A stretch of DNA of 64,000 nt, taken from positions 1,302,001 to 1,366,000 of the forward strand of contig NW_026946365.1 in assembly GCF_035222375.1 (NCBI RefSeq), in the 5' to 3' direction. Of the stretch, positions 44,911-55,709 are shown piece by piece; the first letter of the stretch is position 1; each line of letters starts with the position of its first letter. A program made the position numbers and the translations under genes. The DNA comes from Podospora pseudocomata. Its lineage: Eukaryota; Ascomycota; Sordariomycetes; Sordariales; Podosporaceae. The notes under the pieces are model-generated. The model did no database searches. It saw nothing but the letters and a program-made list of their open reading frames with translations, and was not told the DNA's origin.

Positions 44911-46094
44911 ATGCGTCACAGCAAAGCTTTCCTTCCCCTCTCTCTAGCCTCCCTAGGAGCAGCAGAGATAGTCGGCCAGTGGACAGCCTGGTCCCTCGCC
45001 CGCACCTGTACCCCTGAAGGCAGCTCCTGCACCTACCACCTCGTCCTCGTCCCAGGTCCGGAATCCGATTTCATCACCTGCGACTGGACCGTCGACTCTA
45101 CCAGTAACTTCAAACCCGCGTACCAAACCGACTTTGCCGAAGCAAAATGCGGAGACAACCTTTCCCTAAACGGGGGCTGGAGCAGCATGGGTTTCATCAC
45201 CATCGTGCCCACCGACAAAGCAGCCAACGTCTACGCCTTCTTCGGCTTCACCGACGCCGAGCTCGCAGACGGGCAGGTTGCGTCATCAAGACAAAGACCT
45301 GCCTACCGAGTCGGCACTTTTGGCGAGAAGGAGCACCCTGACCTGGGGCTGGGTATGTCGAAAAAGATGGTGAGGAGACTAAGCCGTGGTGTTGTCCAGC
45401 AGCACGGCGGCTCCTTGTCATCATCCAAACCGACAAAGGAAAAGAGGCGGGATATAACCATGAGTGATCAACTGCGAAAGCACATCTCGGTGATGTATGC
45501 CTCCAGCCAGCAGCAACAATCCTCTTCCGAGATCGACACCTGCAGCCAAAACTGCCTGCCTAGCGGGGATGCCTACGACGCTCTTGCGTGTGTCGAGACT
45601 TGTCGTCAGCAGCTTCACGGGCCAAAGATCAACAACAGCCAGGAGAGACACCGCCTCGGCACCCGTAACGACAACCCAGAAACATGGCAAATCCACTCCC
45701 TCACCCGCCGTAAACCCTCCCACCCCCAAGTGTCCTCCCCCTAAGCTAACCCTGTTGCTTGTTCGCAGTAACCAACCACCTCCTCAACCAAACCCTGTTC
45801 ACCTTCTCCCTTTACTCCAGCACCACCCTCCAGCTAGCAAACTGCGGCATCTCAATCCCGTCCGTAGAGCCAACCCACAGCTGGTACGGACAGCGCTGTG
45901 ACAAGGATGGGAAGTTCAGTGTTGGGTGGGGGTACAAAGCAGATACAGACTCGGCCGTGATGACGGTTTGCGAGAGGGGACGGGGGATGGCTTGGTTCGG
46001 GTGGGATGGTGTTGCTGAGAGGGACCTAGACCTGGTGGAGGTCAGGTTTGGGGATTCGAGGGGGGAGGTGGTGCATGAGACGGTTTGTACTTGA
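44911..46094 (+). CDS. Secreted cysteine-containing protein of unknown function
   Basis: Two exons, 44911-45709 and 45769-46094, encode 374 residues. The intron has a GTAAAC donor, a GCTAAC branch site and a CGCAG acceptor, and splicing gives HSLTR-LTNHLLNQTLFTFSLY in frame. A signal peptide is likely (MRHSKAFLPLSLASLGAAEI). The mature N-terminal domain resembles small fungal beta-sandwich secreted proteins (QWTAWSLARTCTPEGSSCTYHLVL, FITCDWTVDS, AKCGDNLSLNGGWSSMGFITI). A basic, Ser/Gln-rich linker with a paired-cysteine cluster (CSQNCLPSGDAYDALACVETC) follows. A C-terminal domain has LANCGISIP, WYGQRCDKDGKFSVGWGY and VMTVCERGRGMAWFGWDG. The two end domains look alike in layout, with a central insert. 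I do not recognise a named family. A TATA box upstream suggests regulated expression. An effector-like role would be speculation. Confidence 0.75.
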
Positions 46095-46447
46095 TTTTTT
46101 TTTGGGGGGGGATGGCTTTGGGGGAAGGAGGTGGTAATGTCTTCGCTGGGGGGATTTGTCGGGGCTGGGAATAATGATAATTAGTTGCCTTGAGATATTG
46201 TTTTAGAAAACAGCACACTTGCTTGTTGACATTTATAAAGTGAAAAGGAGGTTGTTGTTGTTGTCTGCTCAGGTTGTACACCTGTACTTACAAAATTACA
46301 CATCATCACATTTTGTTCGCCTTCCAAAGTAGGTACATCAAGTGTAATAAAACCACCCACCAAACATGCCCCCCTTGCCGTGCGCCAAATTTTCCACGCC
46401 CCAAAACTCCATGGAACAAATAATTCTCGGGTATCTATCTACCTCCC
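46095..46447. other. Convergent spacer
   Basis: About 350 bp between the stop of the secreted protein gene and the stop of RFC4; 3' UTR-like, nothing else seen. Confidence 0.4.
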
Positions 46448-47581
46448 CTATCTACTCTCAAACCTCTTCGGATCCATATTCAACCTACACAACCTCACCA
46501 CACACCCACTCAACTGCAGCAGCGTCTGCACCCCCTCCAAAACCTTCATATGCGTAAACCCAATCTCCTTGATAAACTCCAACTTGCTATGCTCGCTCAA
46601 CGTCTCGATTGTCTTGGTCACCCTAAACATCGTCGAGATAATATCATGACTGCTGTACCCCAAATCCCACAGCTCCCTCAACGTGTCAAGCGCCGAGTCC
46701 ACATTCCCCTCGTAACAAGCCTTGAGCATAGCCTGCACTTTGATCGGGTGAGGACTGTCGACAACCTTGAAGACATTGTCCCCCGAGACAAACCCGAACC
46801 CAGCCCACGTCGACTGCAGGTTGTTGATCGCCTGGCGCATATCCCCTTCCGCACTAAACACCAACGCCGCGAGGCCATCCTCGCTGAACTTGACACCCTC
46901 CGCATCGATGATTTGCAAGAGGCGTTTGACGACTTGCTCGTCTGTTAATTTCGCATAGCGGAGAATGGCGCAGCGCGACTGGAGGGGTTCGATGATTTTG
47001 TTGCTTTGGTTGCAGGCGAAGGCGAACCTCGTCGTATTGCTGTAAATCTCCATCGTCCGTCTCAACGCCTGCTGGGCACCGCTCGTCATGCTATCCGCTT
47101 CGTCCAAGATGACAAGTTTATGTCTCCCTTGCGGGAGGGTCACCTTCTTCTGCGCAAACCCCTTGATACGCTGCCTCACAACATCAATACCTCTCTCGTC
47201 AGAGGCGTTGAGTTCAAGCACGGCTTCTTTGTAGGCGTCCCCGAGGAGTTGGCGGGCTAGACACAAGACGGAGGTGGTCTTGCCAATGCCGGGCATGCCA
47301 GAGATGATTACGTGGGGCATGTTGCCGTCGCGGGCGATGATCTTGAGGCGCTCGATGGTTTCGGTGTTGCCTACTACGTCGTCGAGGAAAACGGGGCGGT
47401 ATTTTTCGACCCTGGGGGGTTAGCATGTTAGCCATTTGAAAGGATAGAGAAGGGAGAATTCGGAGACATACCATGGGAGCTCGTAGGTTGGGTTGCCACT
47501 GGGGTTGGCTGTCTGGGCTTTGTAGGCTGCGGTGGAGGACTCGCCGTTGGCTTCCGGCTTTTTTGTCGTTGCGGCTGGCAT
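46448..47581 (-). CDS. RFC4: Replication factor C subunit 4 (AAA+ clamp loader)
   Basis: Small subunit of the RFC clamp loader, which opens and loads PCNA at primer ends in replication and repair. Two minus-strand exons, 47581-47472 and 47411-46448, encode 357 residues. The intron (GTATGT donor, GCTAAC branch, CCAG acceptor) splits the Trp codon in ELPW-VEKYRP. Walker A is GMPGIGKT at 75-82, Walker B is VILDEADSM, sensor 1 is FACNQSNKI, and the RFC box SRCAILRY carries the arginine finger. The [16 protein letters not shown] block and the C-terminal collar helices are complete. Sequence matches yeast Rfc4 (human RFC2) rather than Rfc2, Rfc3 or Rfc5. ATG 47581 is the first in frame. The protein is of normal length. 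Confidence 0.95.
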
Positions 47582-47944
47582 TTTGGCTGTGGTGTTTTTG
47601 TTGGTCTCGACTTGCTGGACTTTCGGTGAGTTCTTGAGTTTTTCGGTAGTTGTGTAGCAGGTGATTTGTGCTGAAAAGTCAAGGGTTGTCGGCGACGTTC
47701 GACTTTTGGAGGTTGAAGCCAGCTGTGGGATTGAATTGCTGATTGGGAGACGCGACGCGTTTGAACCGCGTTAGCTTAAAGTGGTTTTTCAAGACGCAGG
47801 TAAACCCTAACCCTTGACCCCTTAGTTCACCACCAGGCAGCAACAATGGACAATAGATCTTGGAAGCAGCCAAGGTATGTTCATTCTCATTTATTTACAT
47901 TATATGGTATAGGTCTAGATTTCTAGATGTCTAGGTTCTTGCAT
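47582..47944. other. Tandem spacer between RFC4 and ArgJ
   Basis: About 360 bp containing the RFC4 promoter and the ArgJ 3' UTR, both genes reading leftward. No other feature is seen. Confidence 0.4.
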
Positions 47945-49505
47945 TTATGTGCGGTAGTCACCGTTGATGGTACTATCCAGGTCAGCTGATATCAGTGCCT
48001 GAGAAGACAAGGGAAACTCACATGTACTCATGACTGTAGTCGCAGGTCCAGTAAGTGGCTTGCTTGTCGCCAGTTCCGAGTCTGACCAAAATCTCAAGAT
48101 CTTCGAGCTCCAAAATCTCAGCAGCTCTCGCCTATAACTTGTTAGTGAGCCCTTCCCAATTCATGAACTCAGTCAACTCACCTCATCAACCTGCTCAGGC
48201 TCTCCGTTCACCAACAGCTTGAGCTCAGCAGTGCCATCCGTGGGCACGAACGAGACATTGGTCTTCTCAGGGACAATCTCAGGAACATCGTTGATGGGCT
48301 CGCTAGGCTCGGAAATCAGGGAGTAGCCGGTGGCGCACAGAATGCGGCCCCTATCAATGTTTGTCAGTTTCGTCGTCACATTCCAAACAGACTGAGGAAA
48401 CGTACCAGTTTGCGTCCTTGCCATACAAGGCAGTCTTGACAAGTGGCGATCTCGCAATGGTGCTCGCAATCTTCCGAGCAGCCTCCTCGCTAGCGGAATC
48501 CACCACCTTGATTGTCACAAACTTGGTAGCACCCTCACCATCACGCACAATCAACTGCGCCAACTCTGTAGAGAACTTGGTGAGAACCTCACGGAAGGCC
48601 TCATAATCAGGTGTGCCCTCCACAACCTCCTTTCCTCCAGCCATACCGTTGGCCAACAGCGCAACAGTGTCGTTGGTCGACGTGTCACCGTCAATGGTGA
48701 TGCTGTTGAAGGAACGGTCGACGGCGTGCTTGAGAACCGATGGAAGAGCCGACGACGAGATAGGGGCATCCGTGGCAATAACACCCAAAAGGGTGGCCAT
48801 GTTGGGGTGAATCATGCCCGCTCCCTTGGTGGTACCCGCTATCCTATACTCCACGCCTGGCGAGGAGGGCAAAGTAAAAGTGCGGGAGATGAGCTTGGGG
48901 AAGGTATCAGTGGTGCAGATGGCTTTGGCCAGGGTGAGCCAGTGCTCGTGGGACCCGCCCAAAGCACTGTGGGCCTTTGGCACGTTGTTGATGATCTTGT
49001 CGATGGGCAGCCTCTGTCCGATGACACCAGTGCTCATGACAATGGTGCTATCACTCTGACCAAGGCACTTGTCAGCCGCCTGAGCCATCTTGGCGGCATC
49101 CTCCAGACCACCCTTTCCAGTGACGGCATTGGCGCATCCCGAGTTGATGACCACCCCCTGGATGCCCTTATTTCCCTTCTTTTGCAACAGAGCACGGCTG
49201 AAAGTGACGGGGGCGGCCTGAAACTTGTTCTTGGTGAAGACGGCGGCGGCAGCACATGGTACTTCGGATGTCAAGAGAGCGAGATCTGGTTTTGTTGTGT
49301 TGCTGGGCTTAACTCCAACGATGGTGCCTGACACCTGGAAGCCGAGGGGGTATGTGCCTGAGGTTGGGATGTACTTCTTCTTGGCCGCGGGGATGGAGCT
49401 GGACGGGGCAGAATAAGCTCGGGATGGGATGTGAGAAAAGGACCGAACCAATTGAGCTTTAGGTTGCCTCAATTGGCTCAACGCACATCGACTGAAGCCC
49501 ACCAT
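47945..49505 (-). CDS. ARG7: Arginine biosynthesis bifunctional protein ArgJ, mitochondrial
   Basis: Ornithine acetyltransferase/N-acetylglutamate synthase. It moves the acetyl group from N-acetylornithine to glutamate in the mitochondrial arginine pathway. Four minus-strand exons, 49505-48406, 48350-48182, 48131-48022 and 47972-47945, encode 468 residues, with introns of 49-55 nt. The N-terminus ([22 protein letters not shown]) is a typical matrix presequence. Catalytic features are the oxyanion-forming STGVIG and the autocleavage site NMATLLG with nucleophile Thr238. The body keeps [29 protein letters not shown] and [16 protein letters not shown], and the C-terminal strands end [14 protein letters not shown]. 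The last exon is only 28 nt. The frame is open above ATG 49505 but offers no other ATG. Divergent from the Derlin gene. Identification is firm. Confidence 0.95.
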
Positions 49506-50297
49506 GACTGTTTCCGGTTTCAAAATGAAGGGGTACGAAAAAGAGATGTGAAGAGCCGGGCAACTGTGGTCGATGGGGGTGCGTGAGATCTTATCAAAGC
49601 AGTGAGAGCCCACCGCCGAGGTTTGGAAAATATCTAGGGCGGCGGTACCGGAGCTGGGTTCAGACAGCACAACAAGATGGAATTGCCGCAATAACGATGA
49701 TGCCAGTCTCTAGTATAACACCAGAAACATAAGATAGTTGAGAAGAACAATGAGATACTCTGAATTTTGGACAGCAGCCATGAAAATCTCTTTATACCAC
49801 CCCTCAATTGAGTCACTCTTTCAAGACCCTGACGATCAGAGCTCCGGTCTGGAAAATGTTTATCGATAACTGCACCGTCGCTTCAGTGCTCTAGCCACAG
49901 CGCCCTCCACGTGGCTGGGCCCCCACTAAACGGGGGCCCGAGCCGGGCCGGGCTGTGGCTCCAGCTCTCGTTCCCCACCAAAGCCAACGACCTCCATAAA
50001 AGGATTTCAGATTGGTGCAACTTTCCTCCATCTTCCATTCCCTCTCAAGCTCCAAAAAAGACACGAATCACATTTCGTGCCTTGTTGGAGCCGCATCATC
50101 ACTTTCCCAGCCCGCTGGGGGCTTTCTTTCCTTTCTCCTCCCTCTTGCCATTCACAACCTCCTCCCTCCCCCACCACCTGCAGATCATGCCCCTTGCGTT
50201 TTGAGTTTACGACCTGGAGAGCTTCATTTGAAAATTTGAAGTCGCTCTTCTTTTCTTTGTTCACACATCACTTCTCTCACACCACACCACCGCCACC
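49506..50297. promoter_or_regulatory. Divergent promoter region ArgJ / Derlin
   Basis: About 790 bp between head-to-head genes. The Derlin side has a long C/T-rich leader ending CGCCACCATG. No TGACTC-type Gcn4 site was confirmed by eye near ArgJ. Confidence 0.4.
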
Positions 50298-51400
50298 ATG
50301 TCGGACGCGATGGATGCCTACTGGCAGTTACAGCCATTGGCGCGAACACTCGCGACCGCCATCTTCGTCACGTCGATTGGAGGGCATCTGGGATTGATCC
50401 CGACGGGCTGGTTGTTCTTCCACTCCTCGCTGGCCATCTTCCATATGCCACCTCAGATTTGGCGGTTCCTCACCACCTTTCTGTTGAGTGGTCCCCAGCT
50501 GGGCATCATCTTGGATCCCTACTTCGTCTACCAGTATCTCAGCCAGATCGAGTCCGGGAACCCCAAATTCCAACGGAAGGAGGATGTTCTCTGGTACCTC
50601 ATAACGGTCAGCGGCTTCATCTTGGTAGGTCCCTCTCTTTGCGCATTCTGCTCTCTTCACACAACACACAACGCAAAACACCCTCGAATTATCTGCCCGC
50701 ATAGTGCTATCTCCCCCAACTATAGCGGTTCCTGGAATCGAGGAAGATCACCCTCGTATCTCGGCCGGCCCTCTTTCGCTTTACGGGTCGGTTCGCGGTG
50801 CGGGCATGGTGGGATGCCATGGATGACCCGAGCATACTCAATATGTTCGGTGTGGTTTTTACGGCGCCCTACATTTTTTCACCTGGGGAAATTCGACTTT
50901 TGTTGCCCGACATCGTAAACGGACAGCTAACCGTAAACACATAATAGCTGTTCACCCAGTGTTTCCTGGGCTTCCAGCCTTTTCTCATCAGCGCCTTGAT
51001 TATTGCTCTATGCTACACGGCCTCGCAAGATTCGCGCGGCATGAAGGCCAACTTTTTCTTTTTCACCGTGCCAGCCCAGCTTGTTCCGTATTGCATGCTC
51101 GGCATGTCCGTCATCATGAACCCTGCCGCTCTACCCCAACAGATTTGTGGTATCTTGGCCGCCCATCTTCACGACTTCTTAGTACGCACCTGGCCCGAGT
51201 TTGGAGGCGGTAGAAATTGGTTGGCCACTCCAGCATTCGTGTCTCGACTCGTCACCACGCCGAGAATTCTCCAACGCGAGTACGGCACCGGATTTCGCCC
51301 ACGGACCCAGACGTCGGGCAGTTCTACGGGGGCCTCCGCCGGCTCCGGGCCACTTCCCGACTCCTGGAAGACAAGGGGAACTGGCCATCGGCTGGGTTAA
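50298..51400 (+). CDS. Derlin (Der1-like ERAD membrane protein)
   Basis: Polytopic rhomboid-pseudoprotease of the ER membrane that helps retrotranslocate misfolded proteins. Exons 50298-50624 and 50948-51400 encode 259 residues and join as VSGFIL-LFTQCFLGFQ. Typical blocks are PLARTLATAIFVTS, PPQIWRFLTTFLL, DPYFVYQYLSQIESGNPKF, YTASQDSRGMKANFFFFTVPAQL, then an AAHLHDFLVRTWPEFGGG element and a Ser/Gly-rich cytosolic tail. No catalytic serine or histidine pair is expected or seen. The intron is 323 nt, far longer than others here, and contains an open frame in phase with exon 1 (see findings). The donor is GTAGGT and the acceptor AATAG with a GCTAAC branch site just before it. ATG 50298 has ideal CCACCATG context. 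The family is certain; I give no yeast gene symbol because DER1 and DFM1 are not separable by eye. Confidence 0.92.
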
Positions 51401-52520
51401 TGGATAGAAGACGGGGATTGTACGAATATAAAATAATATTAGACCAGTTCATGTCCTGTGGCTCATTCAGGGGTGTTATCATGTCCGTTGTTTGAGTGCC
51501 GATAGTAGTGCCGATAGTCGTGCCTGTGTTCCTTGATACTCGAGAGATGAAGCCCGAGTTATGGCTGATACCTGTTTTTCTAAAGATGTAGCAGCGCAGG
51601 CTCGGCTGTATGTCGAGACACTCAGACTTGATGGAGTCTTTTTTTGTTCTGAGACAAGGACGCCTGTTGGTTTTCAAAAAACAAAAAAAAAAGAAAAACA
51701 ATAATAGTTAAAATCACTTAGCATGCCCACGGTAGAGAACTTGCTTGTGTGAGGCCGTCAACCGGAGATTTCGTGATAGACTTGCTGCCAAAGACCGGTC
51801 TTGATCTGTTCTCATTGGCAAAAAGGAGGGAATGAGTGGGTGGTGATGTCAGGTTGTAAAAGCAAAAGGCACGAAAAAAGTGAAGCGAAGCTTGGGACCC
51901 TTTTTGCCCATACGACTAATGACCCCGGTGAGCTGTGCCTGCTCGGGCCTTCCCTCAGGTCGGCTTGCCAAACACAGCCACCATGGATGCTTCCCATCAC
52001 CCAGTCGCACCCTTGGGGAGCACCGACCCGGCCGGACGTTTCACTGTTAACTCCATTTGAGCTACTTCGCTGGAACAAGGGGGGAGGGAGGTTGTATATA
52101 TGGTGTGGATGTTTGTTGGTGAATGTGGGGGTGGGGGTTGAGTGTTTGCTTGGATCAAGGCAACCAGATGATGGTTAGATATGAGAGATGATTCTGTGGG
52201 TGGTTCTTGGGCGTGTCTCTTGTCAGGATAACGTCTTCAAGTTAGGTATTATTTCTCAATACAAGACAGGCATATATACACCTTCCCTGCGATCTCCATT
52301 CATACATACTCAGCAAAGTAAAAAGACGACCGCATTCTTGCCATTCTTCCATCCATTGGTATCTCTCAATAGTCAACGAAAACTTCAAAAATGCATCCCG
52401 ATTTTGTCCACCCCTTGTCTCTCCCCCCCCAAAGAAACAAAACGCCATCATAACGCCCGCCATATAATTCCCATCCATATGCCGATAAAAGAAACACAGC
52501 CCCCTCCATCATCACCCCCC
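51401..52520. other. Convergent spacer
   Basis: About 1.1 kb between Derlin and LOC1 stops. Open frames such as 51801-52178 have no recognisable product. A-rich and T-rich tracts fit 3' ends. Nothing else is seen. Confidence 0.4.
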
Positions 52521-53216
52521 CTACTCGGCCGCAAAAGAAACACTCTTCTTCTTCGTCCTCCCCGCCTTGGTACCCCTCAAAACAGCCTCCTTGACAATCT
52601 TATCCCCCTCCTCATCCTCCTTTTTCGTCTTCTCCCCATCACCCCTCTTCCTCTTCTTCCTCATCAACTCCTTTGTCTCATCCAACTTAGCTTTCCTCTC
52701 CTGCTCCTTCTTCTCCGCCTCTGCTTTGCGCGCCTCGCGAATCTCCTCCATTTGACGGGCCTTGATTAACTTGGACTCGATCTGGCCTTCTTTCTCGGCT
52801 TGGACTATGGCTAGGATTGTGGACATTGATTCCTACATGTTTTTTTTTATTAGCCCGGTGGGGGGGAGAATAGGGAGGGGGATTGGGGAGGGAAGGGGGG
52901 AACGCACTCTATCATCAACAAAAACCTTCCCCTTCTTCTTCCCTTTGGGCTTGGTCACCCCAACGGGGGTGATCATATTCAGCTCTGGGATCCCTAGCTC
53001 TTTTTCGGTGTAGACGCGGGGTTTCTTTTTGCGGTCTTGGCCGAAGTTGGGTTTGGACTTTTGTTCTTTGGGGGGGATTTTGCCTTTGGGGGCACCCTTG
53101 CCGCCTGAGGGTTTCTTCACGCCGGATGAAGAGGATCGTTTTGGGCCGGAGGAGGAGGAGGAGGAGGATTTGGAGCCGGCGGCGTGTTTGTTTTTTATTG
53201 TTCGGGTTGGTGCCAT
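52521..53216 (-). CDS. LOC1: 60S ribosomal subunit assembly/export protein LOC1
   Basis: Nucleolar RNA-binding protein needed for 60S assembly and, in yeast, for localisation of ASH1 mRNA. Two minus-strand exons, 53216-52908 and 52832-52521, encode 206 residues, a normal length. The intron (GTGCGT donor, GCTAAT branch, TGTAG acceptor) is spliced to give [16 protein letters not shown]. The N-terminus is Ser/Lys-rich and basic. The signature block [17 protein letters not shown] with KPKGKKKGK is followed by a helix [18 protein letters not shown] and a Lys/Glu-rich coil to RKKRKRG. The C-terminus is [11 protein letters not shown], similar to RVxF-type ends, which is an inference. It shares a 420-bp divergent promoter with HIS3. 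Identification is strong from the central block. Confidence 0.93.
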
Positions 53217-53636
53217 TGTTATTGTCGGGGGGTTGGTGAATTGGGGGGGGTTGGTTGGTAGGGAATGGATTTATCGGTGATGCTGGTGGTGGTGATGATG
53301 CGCGCAGGGCGCAAAGGTGGTCTGGAAATTTTTGGAATTGAGAGCATGGGCAGGGCCTTATCGGAGCTGGGGAAGGTTGCTTATCGGTTTGATGGGTGGA
53401 GAACAGGGGGGTGTTCCGGCAGGCAAAAATGGGTGAGAAAGTGGCGGGAAGTTCGTCCGTTGGAATTTTTGGCGGGGTTAATTTATCTGGGATTTATCTT
53501 ATCGGTTTGTTGGTCAGTCATCGACTTGGTGTCGCCGATTGCGCTCGCGGAAGTTGAAGGTATTCGCGGCAACACTTGAAAGTAGGCATTTACAAGGGTC
53601 TTTTTTCGAGTAAGAAAGTATACAACCGATCACAAA
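53217..53636. promoter_or_regulatory. Compact divergent promoter LOC1 / HIS3
   Basis: Only 420 bp separate the two start codons, so a ribosome-assembly gene and an amino-acid synthesis gene share control DNA. G/A-rich on the LOC1 side. I cannot define single factor sites with confidence. Confidence 0.5.
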
Positions 53637-54384
53637 ATGGCTACTGCTGAACACCCTCCCCGCTGGGCCGCTTTTGCGCGCGACACCAACGAGACTAAGA
53701 TCCAGCTTTCGCTGAATCTCGACGGCGGGCGCTTCCACCCAGACACCGACGCCCGTCTCTTCAAGGGCCAGGACCACGCCAGCCAGACGAGCAAGTCGCA
53801 GACCATCAGCATCAACACCGGCATTGGTTTCTTGGACCACATGCTTCACGCCCTGTCCAAGCATGCGGGCTGGAGTCTGGCGCTGAACTGCAAGGGTGAT
53901 TTGCACAGTTAGTCACCCCCCCTCCCCTCCTCAAAGGGAACTTTTTCTGATTTTAAAATGTTTCAAAACAGTCGATGACCACCACACGGCCGAAGACGTC
54001 TGCATCGCCCTCGGATACGCCTTTGCCCAAGCCCTCGGCACCCCCGTCGGCATCAAGCGCTTCGGCTTCGCCTACTGCCCCCTCGACGAGGCCCTCAGCA
54101 GAGCCGTGGTCGACATCTCCAACAGACCGCACAGCGTTATCGACTTGGGACTCAAGCGCGAGAAGATTGGGGATCTGAGCACCGAGATGATCCCTCACTG
54201 CATGCAAAGCTTCGCGCAGGCGGCGCGCATCACGCTGCATGTGGATGTGATTAGGGGGGATAATGACCACCACAGGGCCGAGAGCGCGTTCAAGGCGCTG
54301 GCGGTGGCAATTAGGGAGGCTATTTCGAGGGTTGCTGGGAAGGAGGGGGAGGTGCCTAGTACTAAGGGGACGTTGAGTGTTTAA
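53637..54384 (+). CDS. HIS3: Imidazoleglycerol-phosphate dehydratase
   Basis: Manganese-dependent enzyme of histidine biosynthesis (imidazole glycerol phosphate to imidazole acetol phosphate), cytosolic. Exons 53637-53907 and 53972-54384 encode 227 residues, typical for fungal His3. The intron (GTTAGT donor, CAAAACAG acceptor, 64 nt) splits an Ile codon in [13 protein letters not shown]. Metal-binding and active-site motifs are present: [33 protein letters not shown] and the second-half repeat [17 protein letters not shown], plus [21 protein letters not shown]. The ATG lies in CACAAAATGG. Nothing is odd about the protein. Certain identification. Confidence 0.97.
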
Positions 54385-55313
54385 ATTCGGGTGTATATCA
54401 TGTTATAAAAGCGAGCATAAGAAATGGAGTTTTTTGTTCTTGGTTTTGAAAGGGCTGGCAGCTGGGAACTGCGCAGACAAAGAAGGACAGGGAGGAAACC
54501 AAAAAATGTGCAGAAACAATAAGTAGAATTGAACAAGATTCTCCATTCAAAAAATGCCTTGAAAAAAAAAAGTCGTCCTGAATTTCACACGATTTTAGCT
54601 CTTCGACGGTTGCGACGGCCTTTGGCCCCACCATTTGGCGGAAGTGGTGTGATGGATTGATGTTGGACCAAACACCCTGCCCACAAAATATTTTGGACAC
54701 TAAAGTAGGTAATATGCCTTCAAGGATAGTCCATATGCCTTTAAAGATAGTTTATAGGCCTTTAAAGATAGGTAACAGGCCTTTAAAGATAGTTAACAGG
54801 CCCCTAAAGGATTACTTAAAGGCCTATTATTTACGTTTAAGGTATAGTACAGAGTATAATATGGGTTAAGTTTACTGTAGTGTCTCAATTATTTTGTGGG
54901 CAGGGTGCCAAACTGCCGGGAATAGTTCGAACCAATCCTCCTCGCCATCCTTGCATCGGAAACGCAGCAGCCTTACGAGCTTATGACGCAGCGTGATCGA
55001 GGTACACGGTGCTTGTTTGGTTGCAGCTCGTGATATTGAAGCTCCTGTTTGGTCATTAACAGAAGTTCAATTTTGGGAAGTGGTCTTTCAAACACGCTGG
55101 TCAGGGTTCAAGCTCACATATCACCAACGACATCATCACTCACGGACAAGTTCAGTTTCACCAAACAGCAGCCAAGACACAACACACTCTTGATACCACC
55201 TATCCCCATTCTTGAAGACCGATTATCTACCCACCACGCGATCTCAAAAACTGAGATCATTTCCATCCAAGGCAAGAGCAACAATTAGAAGCTAAAGACC
55301 TCTCTGGCGACCA
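54385..55313. other. Spacer holding a complete MITE-like element
   Basis: About 930 bp between HIS3 and the next co-directional gene. Besides the element at 54673-54907 it holds only 3' UTR- and promoter-like sequence. Confidence 0.45.
54673..54907. mobile_element. MITE-like element, copy C, with 28-bp inverted ends and 5-bp target duplication
   Basis: A 235-bp non-coding element. The terminal inverted repeats at 54673-54700 and 54880-54907 match at 25 of 28 positions, the outer 18 (CACCCTGCCCACAAAATA) perfectly. It is flanked on both sides by CCAAA (54668-54672 and 54908-54912), a perfect 5-bp target-site duplication. Inside are five units of a 21-bp tandem repeat, best seen as ATAGGCCTTTAAAGATAGTTA (about 54710-54815). 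No coding capacity. The 5-bp duplication and CAC start do not fit Tc1/mariner (TA), PIF/Harbinger (3 bp) or hAT (8 bp). A Transib-like source is possible but unproven. Confidence 0.8.
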
Positions 55314-55709
55314 ATGATGCCCACCTCCCTCAACAACGCCAAACACGAAGAAGCGGTTGACGCCTCCTGGGCCGCGACACGGGGTGCGGTCTCTGGCGCG
55401 CTGAAGTGGGGGGTTGCGACGGCGGTGCTGGGCGGGTTGGGGTATGCTTTCTCGCCGGTGTACAGGGGTTTGACTATTCAGTTCAAGGTGTAAGGTGCCC
55501 CCTCCAACCTGGTGTGGAATATGGAAGTGCTGATGTGAGGAAATAGGTACATCCAAATGTCGGGCATGGTCCTAGGCAGCATGCTCGAAGCGGATGCTAG
55601 GCTGAGGGAGTATGAAGCCCAAATGAGGCTGCGGAGGAGGCTGATGAAGGAACAGGCCATGTGGGCTAGTTTTGAGGAGAGGTATGGGAAGGAGGAGGAG
55701 GATGATTGA
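55314..55709 (+). CDS. Small single-pass membrane protein, probably mitochondrial
   Basis: Two exons, 55314-55489 and 55547-55709, encode 112 residues. The GTAAGG donor and AAATAG acceptor split a Val codon so that TIQFKV-YIQMSGMVLG reads through. The N-terminus MMPTSLNNAKHEEAVDASW leads to a Gly/Ala membrane segment (GALKWGVATAVLGGLGYAFSPVYRG), a second amphipathic segment (YIQMSGMVLGSMLEAD) and a charged coil (REYEAQMRLRRRLMKEQAMW) with acidic end. The layout recalls small inner-membrane assembly factors of respiratory complexes, but I cannot assign a family. A second Met at 55317 could also start. Splice-consistent frames and a strongly patterned protein make it a real gene; function is unknown. 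Confidence 0.75.

Noticed and set aside
55090-55130. GGGTTCAAGCTC, resembling a tRNA T-arm
   Set aside because: No matching D-arm, anticodon arm or acceptor stem can be paired around it.
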